Shown: piece by piece, positions 45,545 to 53,890 of the stretch
Layout: the number at the start of each line of letters is the position of its first letter
Numbering within the stretch: the first letter of the stretch is position 1
NCBI RefSeq assembly: GCF_022865105.1
Contig: NZ_JAKNYM010000001.1
Location: forward strand, 434,001-498,000
Reading direction: 5' to 3'
From: Sphingomicrobium astaxanthinifaciens
Lineage (GTDB): Bacteria; Pseudomonadota; Alphaproteobacteria; Sphingomonadales; Sphingomonadaceae
Length of the DNA stretch: 64,000 nt
Position numbers and translations under genes: made by a program
Notes under the pieces: model-generated
The model's database searches: none
What the model was told of the DNA's origin: nothing
The model's input: the letters and a program-made list of their open reading frames with translations, nothing else

Positions 45545-46800
45545 CCATTCGCGAGATCAACTTCGACGGCCTCATCGGCCCGAGCCACAATTACGCCGGA
45601 CTCAGCCTCGGCAACCTCGCCTCGACGCGCCATGCCGGCGACATCTCGCGCCCGCGCGAGGCGGCGTTGCAGGGGATCGAGAAGATGCGCGCCAATCTCG
45701 AGTTGGGGCTGGTGCAGGGTGTTTTCATGCCGCTGCCGCGCCCTAATGGCGGCTGGCTGCGCGCGCTCGGCGCCGACTATCTCGAGTGCAACCATGCGCT
45801 GGCCGCCAACGCCATGTCGGCCTCCTCGATGTGGGCGGCCAATGCCGCCACCGTGAGCCCGGCGCCCGATACCGCCGATGGCCGCTGCCACCTGACCGTG
45901 GCCAATCTCAAGACGATGCCGCATCGCAGCCACGAATGGCCCGATACGCTGGCCCAGCTCCGCCTCGCCTTCGCCCACGAGGCCTTTGCGGTCCATTCCC
46001 CGGTCCCCCCCGTCTTCGGCGACGAGGGCGCCGCCAATTTCATGCGCCTTGCCGACCGCCACGCCGACAAGGGACTGGAAATCTTCGTCTATGGCGTCTC
46101 GGGCGGTCCCTTCCCGGCGCGCCAGCATATCGAGGCCAGCCGCGCCGTCGCCCGGCTGCATCGCCTCGATCCCGAACGCGTCCTGTTCGTCCAGCAATCC
46201 GACGAAGCGATCAGCGCCGGGGCCTTCCACAACGACGTCGTCGCGGTCGCCAACGAACGCACGCTCTTCGCGCATGAAAAGGCCTTCGCGGATCGTGACG
46301 ATACCATCTCGCGTATCGCCGAGCGCTTCCCCGGCCTCGACTATGTCGAGGTGGCCGATGCCGACGTCCCGCTCGCCGATGCGATCTCCTCCTATCTTTT
46401 CAACGCGCAGTTGCTGACCCTGCCGAGCGGCGAACAGACGCTGGTGGTGCCGAGCGAGTGCCGCGAGACCCCGACTGTCTGGCGCTGGCTCGAGGCGCAC
46501 CTCGCCTCCAACGGCCCGATCCGCCGCGTCGAGGTCGTCGACGTCCGCCAGTCGATGGCCAACGGCGGCGGCCCGGCCTGCCTCCGCTTGCGGGTCGCCT
46601 GCGATCCCGCGACGGTCGACCCGCGGTTCCTCGTCGACCAGGCCAAGCTCGACGCCATGGCTAAGGTCGTCGCGCGGACATGGCCCGAGACCATCGATGC
46701 GCGCGAGGTCCAGAGCGAAACGCTGGTCGCCACCGTCACGGCCGCGCGCCGCGCCATGCTCGACCTGCTCGACCTCGGCGCGCTCGACCTGTCGGATTAA
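45541..46800 (+). CDS. astB: N-succinylarginine dihydrolase
   Basis: A 419-residue AstB, releasing CO2 and two ammonia from succinylarginine to leave succinylornithine. Start EINFDGLIGPSHNYAGLSLGN, catalytic pentein-fold residues in HNDVVAVANE and the nucleophilic Cys near MANGGGPACLRLRV. Last gene of the module; astC and astD are not in the window. Confidence 0.95.
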   Translation: MTIREINFDGLIGPSHNYAGLSLGNLASTRHAGDISRPREAALQGIEKMRANLELGLVQGVFMPLPRPNGGWLRALGADYLECNHALAANAMSASSMWAANAATVSPAPDTADGRCHLTVANLKTMPHRSHEWPDTLAQLRLAFAHEAFAVHSPVPPVFGDEGAANFMRLADRHADKGLEIFVYGVSGGPFPARQHIEASRAVARLHRLDPERVLFVQQSDEAISAGAFHNDVVAVANERTLFAHEKAFADRDDTISRIAERFPGLDYVEVADADVPLADAISSYLFNAQLLTLPSGEQTLVVPSECRETPTVWRWLEAHLASNGPIRRVEVVDVRQSMANGGGPACLRLRVACDPATVDPRFLVDQAKLDAMAKVVARTWPETIDAREVQSETLVATVTAARRAMLDLLDLGALDLSD

Positions 46801-46848
46801 CAGACAGTCAAGCAAAGCGTTTAACGTTTTTTTGGCGGAACGGCTTGG

Positions 46849-46865
46849 TTGGCACGGCGTTTGCT
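46849..46865 (+). promoter_or_regulatory. Sigma-54-type promoter match
   Basis: TTGGCACG-N4-TTGCT fits the RpoN consensus YTGGCACG-N4-TTGCW, with the GG and GC pairs ten bases apart. The predicted start of transcription, about 46876, lies at or between the two start ATGs of the following ORF (46872 and 46878). An A/T-rich stretch (TTTAACGTTTTTTT) lies just upstream. No rpoN or enhancer-binding gene is in the window. Confidence 0.5.
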
Positions 46866-46871
46866 TAACCT

Positions 46872-47219
46872 ATGTCGATGCTCAGCAAGATCGCTCGCCT
46901 GTTCACCATCAAGACCCGCTTCGAAGCGGCGCTGATCACTTATGCGATCGCGCTCGGCGCGGTCATGCGCGGGCAGGCCTATGCGCATCAATTCCCCGGG
47001 CTGCTGGGCAATCTGCTGTTCCTCGCCTGCCTGGGCGTGGTCTTTCTGGCGGGAGCCAAGCTGTTCGACGCGGTGCGCCCCGCCCCGCCCGCGATCTCGC
47101 GCGGTCCCTGGCGCACGCCGGCGCGTCATCGCGGTCATCGTCGGCGTCACCATCGGCGGCGGCGCGCGTCCGACCGGACGCCGCGACTCGCGCCGCCGAT
47201 TCGCGCCCGGCGCCCCTGA
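46872..47219 (+). CDS. Small membrane protein, reading frame doubtful at its end
   Basis: About 75 residues look real: MLSKIARLFTIKTRFEAALI, a membrane helix, GQAYAHQFPG, and a second helix NLLFLACLGVVFLAGAKLF, ending around DAVRPAPPAIS. After about 47105 this frame becomes an Arg/His-rich string (HRGHRRRHHRRRRA) that looks like out-of-frame sequence, while the other two plus frames there read more protein-like. So the true C-terminus may be elsewhere through frameshift. ATG at 46878 is also possible. Function unknown. Confidence 0.55.
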   Translation: MSMLSKIARLFTIKTRFEAALITYAIALGAVMRGQAYAHQFPGLLGNLLFLACLGVVFLAGAKLFDAVRPAPPAISRGPWRTPARHRGHRRRHHRRRRASDRTPRLAPPIRARRP

Positions 47220-47402
47220 CCGCGCGCGAACTCGCGCCGCGCGCGGCCAATCCGGCCGACCCAATGTGCGAACAAAACAGGACGAAAGCCCTGTTTTCTT
47301 AAAGCGGGTTAAGCGTGAGCTCGCTGCCGCCTTGCAATTCACCGCTGCTTTACCATTCTATCGCACCATCTCCCGCGACGATAAGCTTGGGAGAATTGGG
47401 TC
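47220..47402. other. Gap between two small genes
   Basis: About 180 bases. It holds the terminator-like hairpin at 47274-47300 and, in one plus frame, the tail TARELAPRAANPAD...KALFS that may be the true end of the preceding protein. A ribosome-like GGGAGA (47390-47395) precedes the next start. No other ORF is convincing. Confidence 0.4.
47274..47300 (+). terminator. Hairpin terminator candidate
   Basis: AAAACAGG-N8-CCTGTTTT then CTT. An eight-pair A/T-rich stem with a T-run built into its right arm; it would end the 46872 transcript. Confidence 0.55.
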
Positions 47403-47579
47403 ATGGCGGGGGATCACATGCTGCGCGTCGAATCCGACTTGCGTTTTTACCAGCGGCGCGCCGCGCAGGAGCGGCTCGCGGCGGCTCGAGCGGTCACCCA
47501 TGCGGCGCGCGAACGCCATGAGATGCTGGCCGCCCGTTTCCACGATCGCGCGCGCGAGATGCAGGCGCAAACCGCCTGA
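47403..47579 (+). CDS. Small charged helical protein (58 aa)
   Basis: MAGDHMLRVESDLRFYQRRA, then an Arg/Ala-rich helix ending MQAQTA, TGA at 47577-47579. Frequent Arg and Glu and no hydrophobic core suggest one long amphipathic helix. GGGAGA (47390-47395) suits the ATG at 47403; ATG at 47418 (MLRVESD) is an alternative. I recall similar small sphingomonad proteins with the same FYQRRAAQERLA block, but no function. A strong hairpin follows. Confidence 0.65.
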   Translation: MAGDHMLRVESDLRFYQRRAAQERLAAARAVTHAARERHEMLAARFHDRAREMQAQTA

Positions 47580-47610
47580 TCGCCGCTTTCCGACCGGCTG
47601 CCATATCAGC

Positions 47611-47652
47611 AGGAAAAAGGCCGCCGTCTCCGGGGAGACAGCGGCCTTTCCT
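47611..47652. terminator. Strong bidirectional terminator
   Basis: GGCCGC-C-GTCTCC/GGAGAC-A-GCGGCC, flanked by AGGAAAAA on the left and TTTCCT on the right. On the plus strand it ends the 58-residue gene; on the minus strand (T-run TTTTT) it ends tRNA-Arg(ACG). Confidence 0.85.
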
Positions 47653-47657
47653 ATAAG

Positions 47658-47734
47658 TGGCGCGCCCGGAAGGATTCGAACCTCCGACCACCTGATTCGT
47701 AGTCAGGTACTCTATCCAGCTGAGCTACGGGCGC
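47658..47734 (-). tRNA. tRNA-Arg (anticodon ACG)
   Basis: A 77-base cloverleaf on the minus strand: acceptor GCGCCCG/CGGGCGC, D-arm GCTCAGCTGGATAGAGT, anticodon loop CTACGAA giving ACG (A34 to be edited to inosine by TadA), T-loop TTCGAAT, encoded CCA. It reads CGU/CGC/CGA, the main Arg box here. Confidence 0.97.
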
Positions 47735-47841
47735 TTGGGTTGACGGGGGCAATAGAGAGGGCTCGCGCGCCTTTCAAGACGTTTTTTGGACAAAATCGGA
47801 AAAGATTGCCTCGCCTCGCCCAGCTGGTTAGTCCGACGACT

Positions 47842-48336
47842 ATGCGCAGCGCCCTTTCCTTTCTGCTCCTGCTCCCCCTCGCAGCCTGTCACGCGGACCG
47901 GACGGTCCCGGCCCTGTCGGCACGTCCCGCCGAAGCGCTCGACCCGCGGCTGCCCGTCGGCTCGACCACCCCGCCCCCCGGCGAGCTCACCGTCGGCGAG
48001 GCCATCGCCGCGCTCGCCGCACGCCTGTCCGAGGGGCGCGATGCCTTCGCCGCGCAATGGCCGAGCGCCGAGGCCGCCGCCAGCGCCGCCGGCGCCCGTG
48101 GCAGCGAGAGCTGGGTTCGCGCGCAGGAGGAAATGGGATTGCTTGTGCGCAGCCGCGAAGGCGTCGCGCGCGTTCTTGCGGACGCGGCCGAACTGGCCAC
48201 CGGGCAAATCGCGCGCGACGGCTGGGCAAGCCCTCGCGACCGCGCCGCGCTCGAGGCCCTGCTCGCCGACGCCAGCGACCTCGATCGCGCGCAGGCCGCC
48301 GCGCTCGCCCGCCTCGAAGCGCGCATCGCGCGCTAG
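47842..48336 (+). CDS. Small Ala-rich lipoprotein, unknown
   Basis: A 164-residue exported protein. The signal LSFLLLLPLAAC gives a lipobox Cys16. The mature part is helical and Ala/Arg-rich with VGEAIAALAARL and RDGWASPRDRAALEALLADA, no known motif. The ATG is 47842-47844. Convergent with the GNAT gene four bases away. Confidence 0.75.
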   Translation: MRSALSFLLLLPLAACHADRTVPALSARPAEALDPRLPVGSTTPPPGELTVGEAIAALAARLSEGRDAFAAQWPSAEAAASAAGARGSESWVRAQEEMGLLVRSREGVARVLADAAELATGQIARDGWASPRDRAALEALLADASDLDRAQAAALARLEARIAR

Positions 48337-48339
48337 GCA

Positions 48340-48918
48340 TCAGTCTCCCGAGGCGAGAAGCCGGGCGCGATGCTCGCGCCATTGCGCGGCGGTGATCACC
48401 CACTGCCGTGCGCGCCCATATTGCGCGCTATACTTGCCGTCATGATAAGCGAGCTCGGGCCGTTCGATCATCCCCAGCCGCTCCATTAACCCCCAGCTCG
48501 GCGCGTTGCCGCTCACCGTCACCGCGGTCACCTCGTCATAGCCGAAGCGGTCGAAGGCGAGGTCGAGCGAGGCGATCGCGGCTTCTTTGGCGTAACCATG
48601 CCCCCACGCGCTTTCGCGAAAGCGCCAGCCGATCTCGGGCATGCCCGGGTTGGGCGCGCCCTCGTAGTTGATGCGCTTGAGACCGCAGAAGCCGAGCAGT
48701 TCGCCGTCCGACTTGCGCTCGACCAGCCAGAAACAATGTCCGTAGTCGCGGGCATAGCCCTGCAGCCGCGCGAACCCCTCCTGCCACTCCTCGAAGGGCT
48801 GCGGCCCACCGAGCCACTGCATCACGGCGGGGGTGTTCATGATCTCCCAGAAGGTGCGGCTGTCGGCCTCGTCCCAATCGCGCAGGACGAGCCGTTCGGT
48901 CTCGTGCCGGAACGTCAT
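48340..48918 (-). CDS. GNAT-family N-acetyltransferase (RimJ/RimL-like)
   Basis: A 192-residue acetyltransferase of the RimJ/RimL branch: ETERLVLRDWDEAD, FCGLKRINYEG, IGWRFRESAWGHGYAKEA (acetyl-CoA loop) and LMERLGMIE. Substrate unknown. ATG 48916-48918 overlaps the permease stop (ATGA), so it is the fourth gene of the valS-hemB-permease chain. Confidence 0.88.
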   Translation of the reverse strand: MTFRHETERLVLRDWDEADSRTFWEIMNTPAVMQWLGGPQPFEEWQEGFARLQGYARDYGHCFWLVERKSDGELLGFCGLKRINYEGAPNPGMPEIGWRFRESAWGHGYAKEAAIASLDLAFDRFGYDEVTAVTVSGNAPSWGLMERLGMIERPELAYHDGKYSAQYGRARQWVITAAQWREHRARLLASGD

Positions 48919-50177
48919 CGCGCGCGCCGCGCGAGCGCGAACAGGACGGCGCCAACAAGCGCGAACGCTGCCAGCGTCTGCCACATGACCGCCGTGGTCT
49001 GGAACGTCGCCCACAGGCTCAGCCCCAGCGCCACCGGGGCTGCCAGCACGATCGTCGGAGTGAGCGCGGTCAGACCCGCGCCCCGGCGCAGCCGCGGCAG
49101 CGCGAAGATCGAGCCGATATAGGCAAGCAGCCGCGCCAGCGTCGAGATCGCCGCCAGCCCCGCAAAGGTCCCGCTCAGCGCGAAGGCCGCCGACCCCACC
49201 CCGAAGAAGGCGATCGAGTTGGCCGGGGTGCCCCAGCGCGATACCCGGCCGAACCAGCCGGGCAGGAGTCCGTCGTCGGCCATCGCCGGCGTCATCCGGC
49301 TGGCCGAGGTGTGGCCCGCGGTCATGTTGGCAAGGACGCTCATCACCACGGTAGCGGCGATCAGCAGCGCGCCGACATCGCCCCAGTGAAGGCGCGCCAG
49401 TTCGACCACCGGGGCCTCGGGACCGCTGCCCGCGATAGGCGAGGCGCTATAGGCCCATTGCAGCGCGAAATAGAGGAGGGTGACGACCGGGAGCCCGATC
49501 AGCAGCGCCCGCGGCATCGCCCGGCGGGGCTCCCTGGTCTCGCCCGCCGGGATGGTGGCATTCTCGAACCCGACGAACGCGTAAAGCGTGGCCAGCGCGA
49601 TGCCCTCGACGGCCTCGAGGCGGGGCAGCGCGACCTCGCCCGGTGCCGCGCTGGCCACCAGCGCCACGAGCGCCAGCAGGATGAGCGGGACCAGCTTGAG
49701 CGCGGTCATCGCGCCGAGCGCCGCCACCACGCGGCGGATGCCGACGATATTGATGATCGTGAGTGCGGCCAGCACGGTCACGATCGCGGTCCCGCGCGCG
49801 ATCCCGTCGCCGAGCACCGGCCAGATCGCGGCGGCATAGGCGATCAGCACCGCGCTATTGGCGGCCTGGCTGAGCATGCGCGCGGCGTAGAAGGTCCAGC
49901 CGACCTCGAACCCGGCGAAGCGCCCGAAGGCATCGGTGACGAAGCGCTGAGGCCCGCCCGAGCGGTCGGTCAGCCGCGTCAGCTCGGCGAAGCACAGGAC
50001 GATGCTCATCACGAGCAGCCCGCCCACGAGCAGCAGCCACGGGGCAAAGCCGCCGACCGCGCCATGCAGCAGCTCGGGCAGCCCGAAGATGCCCGCCCCG
50101 ATCAGCCCGTTGACGACGATGAACAGAACGCCCAGCGTCCCCATGTCGCGGCGATACTTGCCCCCCGCCTCGCTCAT
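48915..50177 (-). CDS. APC-family amino-acid permease
   Basis: A 420-residue transporter with 11-12 membrane spans. GLIGAGIFGLPELLHGAVG is the unwound helix 1 of the APC fold, and FVGFENATIPAGETREPRRAMPRA the family's helix 6-8 region. Likely amino-acid uptake. Overlaps hemB by ATGA and the GNAT gene by ATGA. Confidence 0.9.
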   Translation of the reverse strand: MSEAGGKYRRDMGTLGVLFIVVNGLIGAGIFGLPELLHGAVGGFAPWLLLVGGLLVMSIVLCFAELTRLTDRSGGPQRFVTDAFGRFAGFEVGWTFYAARMLSQAANSAVLIAYAAAIWPVLGDGIARGTAIVTVLAALTIINIVGIRRVVAALGAMTALKLVPLILLALVALVASAAPGEVALPRLEAVEGIALATLYAFVGFENATIPAGETREPRRAMPRALLIGLPVVTLLYFALQWAYSASPIAGSGPEAPVVELARLHWGDVGALLIAATVVMSVLANMTAGHTSASRMTPAMADDGLLPGWFGRVSRWGTPANSIAFFGVGSAAFALSGTFAGLAAISTLARLLAYIGSIFALPRLRRGAGLTALTPTIVLAAPVALGLSLWATFQTTAVMWQTLAAFALVGAVLFALARRAR

Positions 50178-51154
50178 AGCGAGTGCGCGACCTCGAGCGC
50201 GTGATAACTGAGGATACCGGTGCAGCCGGCGCGCTTGAACGCGGTCAGCGCTTCCATCAGCATCTTGTCGCGATCTCCCGCTCCTGCTGCTGCGGCCTCC
50301 TCGACCATCGCATATTCACCGCTCGTCATATAGGCGAACAGCGGCGCGTCGAACTGGTCGGCGACCCGCGCGATCACGTCGAGATAGAGCATGCCGGGCT
50401 TGACCATGACGAAGTCGGCGCCCTCGGCGAGGTCGAGTTCGACCTCCTCCAAGGCTTCGCGCCCGTTCGCCGGGTCCATCTGGTAACCGCGCTTGTCGCC
50501 CTTGAGCCGATCGCCCGAGCCCACCGCTTCGCGAAACGGGCCATAGAGCGAGGAGGCATATTTGGCGGCATAGGCCATGATTGCCGTATTGTGCCGTCCG
50601 GCATCCTCGAGCGTGTCGCGGATCGCGCCAATGCGTCCGTCCATCATATCCGAGGGCGCAACGATATCGGCCCCTGCTTCGGCCTGCACCAGCGCCTGGC
50701 GCGCGAGGATCTCGACCGTCGCGTCATTGTCGACGCTGCCGTCCTCGGCAAGCAGCCCGTCATGGCCATGGCTCGTATAGGGATCGAGCGCGACGTCGGT
50801 CATGACCCCGATCTCGACGCCCGCCTCCTTCACGCTACGCACCGCGCGGCAGATGAGGTTGTCTGGGTTGAGCGCTTCGGCGGCGGTCTCGCTGCGATCC
50901 TTGTCCGCCGTGTTGGGGAAAAGCGCGATCGCGGGAATGCCCGCCGCCGCCGCCTCCCTCGCCCGCTCCACGATCAGGTCGATCGAGAAACGCGACACGC
51001 CGCGAAGACTGCCGATCGCCTGCGTCTCGTTCTTTCCTTCGCAGAGGAAGAGCGGCCAGATGAAGTCGCTAGGATGCAGCCGATGCTCGCGCAGCATCTC
51101 GCGCATCCATGGCGCCTGCCGGCGGCGGCGCATGCGGGTCGCGGGATAGCTCAC
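50174..51154 (-). CDS. hemB: Delta-aminolevulinic acid dehydratase
   Basis: A 326-residue porphobilinogen synthase for haem synthesis. Schiff-base Lys in [14 protein letters not shown] and [10 protein letters not shown]; the metal segment [15 protein letters not shown] lacks the Cys triad, so this is the Mg-dependent type. Its ATG overlaps the valS stop and its stop overlaps the permease ATG. Confidence 0.97.
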   Translation of the reverse strand: MSYPATRMRRRRQAPWMREMLREHRLHPSDFIWPLFLCEGKNETQAIGSLRGVSRFSIDLIVERAREAAAAGIPAIALFPNTADKDRSETAAEALNPDNLICRAVRSVKEAGVEIGVMTDVALDPYTSHGHDGLLAEDGSVDNDATVEILARQALVQAEAGADIVAPSDMMDGRIGAIRDTLEDAGRHNTAIMAYAAKYASSLYGPFREAVGSGDRLKGDKRGYQMDPANGREALEEVELDLAEGADFVMVKPGMLYLDVIARVADQFDAPLFAYMTSGEYAMVEEAAAAGAGDRDKMLMEALTAFKRAGCTGILSYHALEVAHSL

Positions 51155-53835
51155 CCCAGTCGCTCCAGCGCGGCGCGCAACCGGCTCGCTTCCTCGGCGC
51201 GCGCTTCATGGTCGGCGCGCGCCTTGGCGACCGCCTCGGGCTTGGCGCGCTCGAGGAAATTGGGATTGCCGAGCCGGCCTTGAAGGCTCTTCACTTCCTT
51301 GTCCGCCGCCTCGGCCGCCTTGGCGAGCCGCGAGCGTTCGGCGTCGAGGTCGATCGCGTCGGCGAGCGGCACCGCATAGCTCTTGCCCGCCACCACAATC
51401 TGTGCCGAGCCCGCGGGCGCGGTCTTCATCTCTGCTCCCCATTCGGCCTTGCCCATCCGGTCAAGCGCCTCGGCCGCCTCGGTGGACCCGCCGTCCAGCG
51501 GGTGCAGCGTCAGCCGCGAGGACCAGGGGATGTTCAACTCGGCGCGCAGCGCCCGCACCTCGGTCACCAGCGCCACCGTCCAGTCGATGGCCGCCTTCGC
51601 CTCGGCGTCGACCACCGCTTCGGGCGCGGGCCACTTGGCGTGGATGATGTCGTAGGGGCGCGGGCGGGCGGGGTCGGCCATGCTGTGCCACAGCTCTTCG
51701 GTGATGAAGGGCATGAAGGGGTGGAGCATGACGAGGATCTGGTCGAACGCCCAGCCCGCGACCGCCTTGGTCTCCTCGTCCATCTCGCCCTTGATGAGCT
51801 CGACATACCAGTCGCAGAAGGTCCCCCACGCGAAATGGTAGATGGCATCGGCCATGCCGTCGAAGCGCAGCTCGTCGAACGCCTTTTCGAGCTTCGCCAG
51901 CGTGCCGACAACCTCCCCGATGATCCATTTGTTGACCGGTTTGCTCGCCTCGGGCGCGGCGAGGCTCTTCGACGCGCCGATGCCATTGGCCTGCAGGAAG
52001 CGCGCGGCGTTCCAGATCTTGGTCGCGAAGTTGCGATAGCCCTCGACTCGCTTGTCATCCATCTTGATGTCGCGGCCCTGGCTTTCCATCGCCGCCATGA
52101 AGAAGCGCAGCGCATCGGCGCCATATTTGTCGATCAGCCCGAGCGGGTCGACGACATTGCCCTTCGACTTGGACATCTTCTGCCCGTCGGCCGCGCGCAC
52201 GAGGCCGTGGAGATAGAGCTTGGGCCACGGGTTCCGCCCCGTCAGCTGGCGCCCCATCATCATCATCCGCGCATCCCAGAAAAACAGGATGTCGAAGCCC
52301 GAGACGAGCAGGTCGTTGGGGTAATGCTTGTCGAGCAGCTCGGTCTGTTCGGGCCAACCGAGCGTCGCGAAGGGCCACAGCGCCGAGGAGAACCAAGTGT
52401 CGAGCACGTCATCGTCGCGCTTGAGCGCAACGCCCTCGCCCGCCTGCGCCTGCGCCTCCTCCTCGGTCATCGCCATATAGGCCTTGCCGTCGGCGTCGTA
52501 CCAGGCCGGGATGCGGTGACCCCACCACAGCTGGCGGCTCACGCACCAAGGCTGGATATTCTCCATCCAGTTGAAGAAGGTCTTTTCCCAGGTTGCGGGG
52601 ACGATCTCGATCTCGCCCGAACGCACCGCCTCGATCGGCTTTTGCGCCAGTTTCTCCGCATCGACATACCACTGATCCGTCAGCCACGGCTCGATGACCA
52701 CCCCGCCGCGATCGCCGAACGGCGTCTGGATCGTACGCGGCTCGAAGTCGTGGCTCTCGCCATCCTTGTCGACATGCGGGATGAGGAAGCCCCCCTCCTT
52801 CATCCGCTTGACGACGAGCTCGCGCGCCCCGTCGACGCCATCCTTCCTGAAGCGATGCAGCCCGATGAACTCGTCCGGCACCAGCCCGTCCTCGGTCTGG
52901 CAGACATTGCCGTCGCCATCGAGCATGTTGAGCATTTCGGCGGGCTTCATCCCCGCGCGCTTGCCGACGTCGAAATCGTTGAAATCGTGCCCCGGCGTGA
53001 TCTTCACGCAGCCCGAACCCAGCTCGGGATCGGCATGCTCATCGGCGATCACCTTGAAGCGCCGCCCCGTGATCGGCTGGACGATCTCCTTGCCGATCAC
53101 GCTACTGTAGCGCGGATCGTTGGGATGCACCGCGACCGCCATGTCGGCGAGCATCGTCTCGGGACGCGTCGTCGCGATGACGAGATGATCCTTGCCCTCG
53201 GCGGTCGTCACCCCGTCGGCGAGCGGATATTTGAAATGCCAGAAGCCGCCCTTGATTTCGATCGTCTCGACCTCGAGATCGGAGATGGCGGTCTTCAATT
53301 TGACGTCCCAATTGACGAGCCGCTTGTCGCGATAGATCAGCCCGTCATTGTAGAGATCGACGAACACCTTGAGCACCGCTTCGGAGAAATGCGGGTCCAT
53401 CGTGAACTGCTCGCGGCTCCAGTCCATCGAGCAGCCGAGGCGGCGTAGCTGGCGGGTGATCTGCCCGCCACTCTCTTCCTTCCACTCCCAGACCTTGGCG
53501 ACGAATTCCTCGCGCGAATAGTTGGTGCGCTTGTCCTGGTTGGCCTCGAGCTGGCGTTCGACCACCATCTGCGTGGCGATGCCCGCATGGTCGGTGCCGA
53601 CCACCCACAGCGCATCCTTCCCGCGCAGCCGCTCGTAGCGGATCATGATGTCCTGCAGCGTGTTGTCGAGCGCGTGCCCGATATGCAGGCTGCCCGTCAC
53701 GTTGGGCGGCGGATTGACGATCGTATAGGGTTCGGCATCGGGGCGCTCGGGACGGAAGGCGCCCGTCTCTTCCCAATGCTGGTACCATTTGGCCTCGATC
53801 GGGCCGGGTTCGAAGGTCTTGGCGAGCTCGGTCAT
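51151..53835 (-). CDS. valS: Valyl-tRNA synthetase
   Basis: An 894-residue class I synthetase. HIGH motif [14 protein letters not shown], editing domain with [22 protein letters not shown] as [10 protein letters not shown], and a C-terminal coiled coil ([20 protein letters not shown]). Slightly shorter than E. coli (951). First gene of a four-gene chain with ATGA junctions throughout. Confidence 0.97.
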   Translation of the reverse strand: MTELAKTFEPGPIEAKWYQHWEETGAFRPERPDAEPYTIVNPPPNVTGSLHIGHALDNTLQDIMIRYERLRGKDALWVVGTDHAGIATQMVVERQLEANQDKRTNYSREEFVAKVWEWKEESGGQITRQLRRLGCSMDWSREQFTMDPHFSEAVLKVFVDLYNDGLIYRDKRLVNWDVKLKTAISDLEVETIEIKGGFWHFKYPLADGVTTAEGKDHLVIATTRPETMLADMAVAVHPNDPRYSSVIGKEIVQPITGRRFKVIADEHADPELGSGCVKITPGHDFNDFDVGKRAGMKPAEMLNMLDGDGNVCQTEDGLVPDEFIGLHRFRKDGVDGARELVVKRMKEGGFLIPHVDKDGESHDFEPRTIQTPFGDRGGVVIEPWLTDQWYVDAEKLAQKPIEAVRSGEIEIVPATWEKTFFNWMENIQPWCVSRQLWWGHRIPAWYDADGKAYMAMTEEEAQAQAGEGVALKRDDDVLDTWFSSALWPFATLGWPEQTELLDKHYPNDLLVSGFDILFFWDARMMMMGRQLTGRNPWPKLYLHGLVRAADGQKMSKSKGNVVDPLGLIDKYGADALRFFMAAMESQGRDIKMDDKRVEGYRNFATKIWNAARFLQANGIGASKSLAAPEASKPVNKWIIGEVVGTLAKLEKAFDELRFDGMADAIYHFAWGTFCDWYVELIKGEMDEETKAVAGWAFDQILVMLHPFMPFITEELWHSMADPARPRPYDIIHAKWPAPEAVVDAEAKAAIDWTVALVTEVRALRAELNIPWSSRLTLHPLDGGSTEAAEALDRMGKAEWGAEMKTAPAGSAQIVVAGKSYAVPLADAIDLDAERSRLAKAAEAADKEVKSLQGRLGNPNFLERAKPEAVAKARADHEARAEEASRLRAALERLG

Positions 53836-53890
53836 GGGGAAGAGCGACTAGAGACAGCCGCCCTTCCCTTCAAGCACTTATAGCCGCCGC

